Below, piece after piece: positions 58,330 to 64,000 of a stretch of DNA of 64,000 bases. Both the position numbers and the translations under genes were made by a program. Every line of letters starts with the position of its first letter. Position 1 is the first letter of the stretch. The stretch comes from Marasmius tenuissimus (Eukaryota > Basidiomycota > Agaricomycetes > Agaricales > Marasmiaceae): the NCBI GenBank assembly GCA_029532415.1, contig JAQOTA010000067.1, positions 496,001 to 560,000 on the forward strand. Direction: 5' to 3'. Under the pieces are notes generated by a model that saw only the letters and a list, made by a program, of their open reading frames with translations, did no database searches and had not been told where the DNA came from.

Positions 58330-60930
58330 GCCAGCTCCTCAGCTTTGGATAGCGGAGTGTGAGTAAATGGAGCTAGGAAATGGAGAAAAAATTGAATTTT
58401 CTATGGATTTTAGCGTCCATTCAAGCTCTCGTCGTTATCCAGCCTGAACTCTCGTGAACGAGTTAGCTACAAAAAGTTGACGTCAAATGTTTAGACACCG
58501 GGTCCCAATATCAACGTTGCTGTCGACGTTGAAGGTCCTAATTTTCTTCGAAACCTTGTTTGTCGAACATAGAGATGCTCTAAACCGTAAATTAACCTTA
58601 CCTCGGCGTGAAATTATCACATAGAATGAGGTGCATACGCGTCCTTGCGTAGCGTAAGTATCAACCTCAGGGTCCAGGCATTGTTTTCGTCGGTTGGAAA
58701 TATCTAAGAGAGAAAGAGAACCAGCAGAACGTGAGGACGAGCAAGAAAGACCCAACTATGACTGGTGTCGCCACACCGAGGATAGACTGATAGATATTGC
58801 CTTTCAACGGCTTCCTGACCATTGGAGGCTCAGCGTTTAGTACTCAGCGACTCCACTGACGCTTATTCGGATGCAAGTATAACTAAGAAAGGTGAATGCT
58901 TACCACTCATTTAGCTCTCGCGTTAGCATTCCATATTCATCGAAATAATCGTCACCTCCAGCTTGGTCTGAGAGTGTTAGTCGGGTGTCAAAAGAATCAC
59001 AGATCGTCATGGTCGCGACCTTCGGATGTGTTCAATGAGAGAGACCTATGAGACTCACGTGAAGGGCGGCTGATACTCGCACGAGAAAACCTCGAGACAC
59101 CCTTTGTTATTCAGCATCGCAAAACTTGAATGAGATACCTCTTGATTGAAACATCAATGAGTCATTCAAGGGATGTTCTTGTAAATTATCTACCATAGAT
59201 TACGATTCTACCTCCCAATTGATTAAGAATGAGCGCACGGAAGGAGCAACCGAAAGACCCGAAAGTCATGAGCAACCCTGTCCTCAGAGCTACTGATGTA
59301 CATCGTTTACTCGACAAAAGCGTACAAAATAATAATGGCGTGCTCATCTCGAACACTTCATATCGTCTCTACTCCCCAGCCTAATTGCAAATCTGTTTTG
59401 TAGGTTCTAACGTGGCTCGCATACACCCGACGGCATTTGACCGGACTGACAACCAACGTCCTTGTGGGGTCAATGAGGCGTACGGCCCTCCCTGTTGGCT
59501 CGACAGCTAGTTTTATCAGAATGGTGGCTTGTAATTTGTTAACAAGGACCGATATTCGCTATTGCGGGGAGTTGAAGAGATGAATAAGCTCACTAAAGTT
59601 CTAAGTCAGTAGACCTCTCGATAAGCTTAGATCGGTATGGCAAAACCGCTGAAGCCGACCGTAAGATCTGTGAGATGACTGATCGTACCCCGGCCTCGTA
59701 TCTCAGCTAAAGACCCTCATTTGATCATGACCGTAGCCGTGACCGTTGAACGACGAGAGAGGTGGCGGGTATCCGTACGAGCAAAAGCTCAGAAATCCTT
59801 TTTATGTCAATATGAAGGCTTGAGTATAATAAGATGTCGATCAAGAACGAGCGATCACCGATTTGTACGTGAGGTATCGGCCTTCAGAAGATGTTGACAA
59901 CGACTGGGCACATTGATATCCAATACCATCTATTGAATGTAATGCACCCTCTAAATTACCGTCACCGTGAACAGACGTGAGTGATCGTCTCTGCTGCCAG
60001 CATTGGCGGTAACCCTTTGTCGAGTATTCGATAAGGTAGATCTGCTATTCGGAGATCTTGCCTAACATCATCGGAAATTCAATGAGGGGCACCGAAGCGA
60101 GGGGAAAATGAAAGGACCCCGTCTCGTTTCTCCTTCTCTTGTCTCTAATGGCATTCCAAAAATGGGAGACGGTGTCGATACAAGGTTGATATCTCGGTAC
60201 CCAAACTGACGGAGAGGGCCGACAGGAGAGCTGTGCCGGTGTCAACGAGTTGTTTGGTTGAAGGCCATACGCCCCCGTTGGAGGGACGCTCTTGCCCTTC
60301 ATGAGCATTTGACCGTGACATAGCCGCACTAGTGTTATACAACGGTGGGGAAATATGGACCTTCACTAGCCTTTTCGATATCCTGGGCTGAGGACCTTCA
60401 TAGTCCTTCGGTAGTTTTAGTGTTCGTTCCACCACTATGAAAAGAGATTGCAAAAATGATCAGTAAACACCTTGTATGATTGGCCATAGAACCTCGCCTC
60501 GACGCCGAGTTTTCAACTGTAGATCTCCAGCCTCTAGCTCAAATCGGTGACACAGAGACGATGTCTCGTTTTCTCCCATTCCTTCACAAGCGGCGGTTCG
60601 GTTGGAAGTGGTCAAGCGGGGCGCAATCCGGAGACAGATATAACATAGTATCGGTATGTATTGTCCAAGACATCCACATCTCTTGACCCCTGTGAGAGTT
60701 TATAGCTGCATAGCCCGACTTTAATTGGTCAGACTCGTAGCTGGGCCAGCTCTTTGTTTTATCACGGCACGGGCTTTGTATTCGACGAACCTGGAATGAC
60801 AGCGAAAGTTTTTGATTTTTGAATTGATGACCGAGTGAAGCCGAAGACGGAGAGAAACTGACGACGGGATGGTTAGGCAATGGAAGTAATGATGAGGTTG
60901 AGCTGATGGTGGTCGTACAAAAGCAGGTAC
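58330..60930 (+). repeat. Spacer block R, copy 3 (after G)
   Basis: Aligns with R copies 1 and 2 along its length, including CTGAAGCCGACCGTAAGATC near 59648 and GAGAGGTGGCGGGTATCCGT near 59756. It is closest to copy 2. No intact gene. Confidence 0.7.
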
Positions 60931-62768
60931 AAGCGGAGTCTGAATTATGGTGTCGTTCACGGTCCAATTCGGGTTGTGTGAGCGCTTGTTTAGTTTGCTT
61001 TCAGCCCCCACTCGACATCAGAACTCTCTCAGCTTTTTCTCGGTGGGTTACTAGCTGGGTAGCCTAGCCATATTATAGTCTGACGAGATCAAAACTGGAA
61101 CCGAAACTCCGGAGGCACAATGTCATTACTCACCATTAAGTGAAACTACCGTTTGTCTCTCAGATACTCGCTCTCTTTGATTAAAACTACCTACCGGTTT
61201 GCCTCCAGTGTTGTTGGTCGCTCGTCCATCCTTATTCCTTGGAAAGACATCTGAGCTGATCTTGTGAGCTCTTGATGAACGCTTTGTAACACACGAGCAT
61301 CGGGAGACAAAGCTACTTTTTCCGCTATCAGTGGAAACCAGATCAACCGCCCGAGCGACAGTGTCTTGGATCGAAAGGCTCGAGGCTTGGACTCATGGTA
61401 TACTAGAATCACGACCTCAGCGCGAGCAATCGTCATTTTGAAACTCATAAAGTTCGAAGTTCTACTGTTACTCGTACTAATAGGGATGATCTTCGCGACT
61501 TTTGCACGCCACTTTTCCTTCTCAATAACCAAGATTGATCCAGCTCCACCAAATCTGTTTCTTAAAGTTTGGAAAGGCTCCCCGACATGTCAAGATTGTA
61601 GGGTTATGAAGGCAGTCCGTCACTTTGATTCTCGAGTCGATACGGAACAAATATCGAAACATTGCAGATCAGCCAGTCTTTCCGTGGCTCCCCTTCTACC
61701 CTGGAAGCATATGTGATTCAACCTCCTCCAAGTAGCTGACTACCGAAGCCGACCTCCTAATTTACCCTGGCTCAAACCTCCCGTTGCTCCTGTGAGACGG
61801 TCGTCTCTGGTTTTCGCTCACTATGTCAGCCGTTTATCATGCAACAGAGTTTGGAGTACCGAAACCTTTAGTTCTCACCCTCTCATTGCCTCGTCGAACA
61901 AGATAAAAGTAGACCGCCCAGAAGAGACAAATGAGGTCTGTTGAGTGCTATAAATTCGAGAAAAGGCAAATGTACACCTTCGAGACAGATGGTAAGGTGA
62001 GGCGGTGCCTAGTTTGTACTTGTCACAATAATAACACAAAACCTCTCGGGTTGATCGAAGTGTATAATAACAGGTAATTCCCGCGTAAATAACTGGCAAA
62101 GGAATACAAATATTCATCTGTGGTAGCGGCTCGTCTTTTTACTATTTCGACTGGACCCGGCGCACACCGTCATCCCAGCCTGTCTTTCTTGTCGATAGTC
62201 CATTTAGCCAAAACTACTTCAAGACTTGGATCTAACTGAAGAGTAACTCAGGGATGACCTTCGTTAGGAGTACCCAAGGGAGTTGTTGAGTCATCAGTGA
62301 CAGAATCAAATTCTGTTCGTCTTTCCCCCGTTACAGCCACTCTCGAATCTGCTCGGTATCTAGCTCACAACACAATGACGCCGGAGTCAACTCGTCAGCT
62401 ACAATCTCCCATGTTTAGCGCTTCGGCGGTTATATTGGATATCGTGGCTTTTGTAAGTGTTCGCTCGTTGCTCACTTTTACTCTGATCCTGGCCCGTCCG
62501 TGTCTGAGTTGATGCGGCGGCGCTCATATCAGCCGGGAGCAAGAGGATCTGGTTTTTGGTCCATATCAAGGAAATCTATTTCTGACCGTCATGTGAACTC
62601 AACGAGCCCGTCGTATTGGTGGACATAGCGAGGACTAATACAGCATTTAGGACACGAGGCTTGGTACCCAGCCTCACATATACGACTGATGTGCGAGCAA
62701 CATAACGACGTACTTCTTTCCCCTACCATCACAACCAACAATATCCTCAGCTCTTCGATTTCGGGAGG
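60931..62768 (+). repeat. Block X and promoter before copy H
   Basis: Starts AAGCGGAGTCTGAATTATGG at 60931. It carries an X frame (next entry), a leader element ATGACGCCGGAGTCAACTCG at 62375 that is similar to the one before F, and CTCACATATACGACTGATG at 62673 before the stub of copy H. Confidence 0.6.
61366..61716 (+). CDS. Block X open frame, second copy
   Basis: A 116-codon frame homologous to 45928-46320: SWYTRITTSARAIVILKL, a hydrophobic stretch VLLLLVLIGMIFATFA, and KIDPAPPNLFLKVWKGSP, followed by a segment (CQDCRVMKAVRHFDSRVD) missing from the other copy. Upstream homology extends to about 61290, but no ATG in frame is found there. One membrane helix is likely. Function unknown. Confidence 0.3.
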   Translation: MDRKARGLDSWYTRITTSARAIVILKLIKFEVLLLLVLIGMIFATFARHFSFSITKIDPAPPNLFLKVWKGSPTCQDCRVMKAVRHFDSRVDTEQISKHCRSASLSVAPLLPWKHM

Positions 62769-62908
62769 ATGGCGATGAATAATCTGTTCACTGATGCTAG
62801 AGACGTCCAAATCGGTCAAAATGCCACCATACAAAGTGTGAGCGGTAACTTGACGATGAATACATATCAAAACAACCAGGGGGATACGGTCGAATTGGTA
62901 CGTGAAGG
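62769..62908 (+). pseudogene. Array copy H: 5' stub cut by a retroelement
   Basis: Exon 1 is complete (MAMNNLFTDARDVQIGQ, then QSVSGNL). It reaches the usual intron-1 donor GTACGTG near 62899, after which homology to all other copies ends within about ten bases. The downstream sequence is the putative LTR. Confidence 0.75.
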
Positions 62909-63093
62909 TGTGAGACGAAGATGCCGGTGAGGAACGAAGCGGCATCGGATTCCAACCGAGCGAGGGAATGATGACTCAGCACATTCCCTCTCCTCGCGAC
63001 TTCCACACAGTCGTCGCTCGCTGACAGTCCTCGGCCCTTTCCGTCAATAATTTTACGCCCTTTCTTATTTTATATACTTCCGCAGAGTCAACA
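62909..63093 (+). mobile_element. Putative 5' LTR of a retroelement
   Basis: At the point where copy H breaks off, sequence begins TGTGAGACGAAG and about 185 bases later reaches GCAGAGTCAACA, giving TG...CA ends. A TATA-like TTTTATATACTTCC lies near 63069. The retro-like coding frame starts 24 bases further on. The second LTR and target duplication are outside the window, so this is an inference from position and termini only. Confidence 0.4.
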
Positions 63094-63116
63094 ACACCAA
63101 CTGACACGTGGATTAA

Positions 63117-64000
63117 ATGCAGGAGGAAGATGGAAGCGAGGATTCAACCCAGCAAGCAACCAACTCGCGTCAGGCCGAAATTGAGAAGCTGCAGGAGAGA
63201 ATACGGGAATTGGAAGCGGAAATTGCAAGTCCGCTAGGGGTTAGTGTCGATGAGATAGAGAGAGCCAGGGAAAGGGCTAGGGCATCGGCAGGTCCTTCGA
63301 AGAAGAAGAAGTTAGCGGCACCGGTGAATGGGTACAAAGCAAACCCCCTCCTAGCCCGTGAGTGCAGCATTCTGTCGTTTCTCCTTCCCCCCTTCATTTC
63401 CCACTTCAACCCATCTGTACGGGGCTGGTCGCTTTCGGGCCGCCCTTTCGAAGTCTGCATCTGTCTGAGGCCAACTGGGCCGGATATCCACGACTGGTAC
63501 TGAGGCAGTCTGGCCTATACACTGAACCGCGGCTGCTCGGTTACTGTCTGTGACACTGCTATCTGTCATCCTCATCCCTGTCTTCTGGTTGAGAGGGCTC
63601 ACTGGTTGTTCCACAGCTGTTTCCGAGCGAGTCAGCGAGGCAGTCCGGCTCAACAAGTATGTCCCGCTGTCGGTCATCATTGCACAGTCCAAGCACTTTT
63701 CGCTGCGCATGGAGGAGGATGAGATGATTATAACGCGGAATGGAGTCTGGAAGACCCGGTCGCTGGACCGCAGTGGTGAGATGAGCTTGCCTTTCCAAGA
63801 GCACCAGAATGCTGCTCGGGCCCTCGTCAAAGTCACCAGGCAGCATCACGGAGACCTCAGAGCAGACTACCTGGAGTCCCACTTCAGCATTGTTTCTGGC
63901 CTGGCTCAGACCCATGGGCTCCGTATCGCATACAGTTACGATATTCAGCAGAGGGAGTTGGCGGCAGGTGACCCGCGCCATGATCTGTCCACCCTCGACA
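63117..64000 (+). CDS. Retroelement gag-like protein, partial at right edge
   Basis: Exon 1 (63117-63357) encodes an acidic N-terminus and a coiled coil (ATNSRQAEIEKLQERIREL, ARERARASAGPSKKKKLAAP). A possible intron of 259 bases (63358-63616) leads to a second exon that stays open to the window end. Its segments ALVKVTRQHHGDLRADYLES, FSIVSGLAQTHG and YDIQQRELAAGDPRHDLSTL resemble an agaricomycete protein family that I associate with retrotransposon gag-like or CCHC-zinc-finger ORFs. The intron could instead be coding with a frameshift. Classification is from memory and should be taken as tentative. Confidence 0.5.

Overview
The window reads as genomic DNA of a basidiomycete fungus, most likely an agaricomycete. 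Coding regions are cut by many 45-65 base introns. The left edge holds a Plavaka-family DNA transposon, and several genes belong to families I know from agaricomycetes (a KOW-type protein, a DUF6698-like protein, a seven-helix membrane protein). No ribosomal RNA, tRNA or CRISPR was seen.

Layout. Bases 1-4140: a Plavaka transposase on the minus strand, running off the left edge and split by a 617-base hAT-type MITE with a perfect 8-base target duplication. Bases 4391-5729: a KOW-type gene with one in-frame stop. Bases 5945-7957: a DUF6698-like gene behind four perfect CArG boxes. Bases 7958-11640: sparse spacer with a degenerate tandem repeat and a solo LTR.

Bases 11640-62908 are dominated by a tandem array of one orphan gene family of about 620 residues and ten exons. 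I count eight copies, all on the plus strand: A (12281, intact), B (18083, pseudogene), C (29779, 5' fragment), D (32403, pseudogene), E (38707, intact), F (47299, intact), G (56228, pseudogene) and H (62769, 5' stub). A, E and F can be spliced by hand into uninterrupted frames of 623, 624 and 623 residues with the same ten-exon layout. They fall into two subfamilies: A/B/C/E/F/H (N-terminus like MAMVNVFTDTRDVQIGH) and D/G (N-terminus like MNHIFFGAKDTRIGDH).

The spacers are duplicated too. A block here called Y follows A, B, E and F. A block R follows D and G and also stands alone before F. A block X precedes C, E, F and H. The best preserved unit is D-R-X-E-Y (32.4-43.4 kb). A second unit has lost its D-type gene (R-X-F-Y, 43.4-52.3 kb), and a third is G-R-X-H (56.2-62.9 kb). 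Inside the array lies one intact seven-helix membrane protein gene (24954-26666, 394 residues). Solo LTRs sit in B, in D and in a duplicated spacer.

At 62909 the array is cut off by what looks like the 5' end of a retroelement, whose coiled-coil/gag-like reading frame (63117 onward) leaves the window.

The array looks like a birth-and-death cluster of a fast-evolving, non-enzymatic-looking protein family. Its function is unknown; a role in self/non-self recognition or defence is only a hypothesis.
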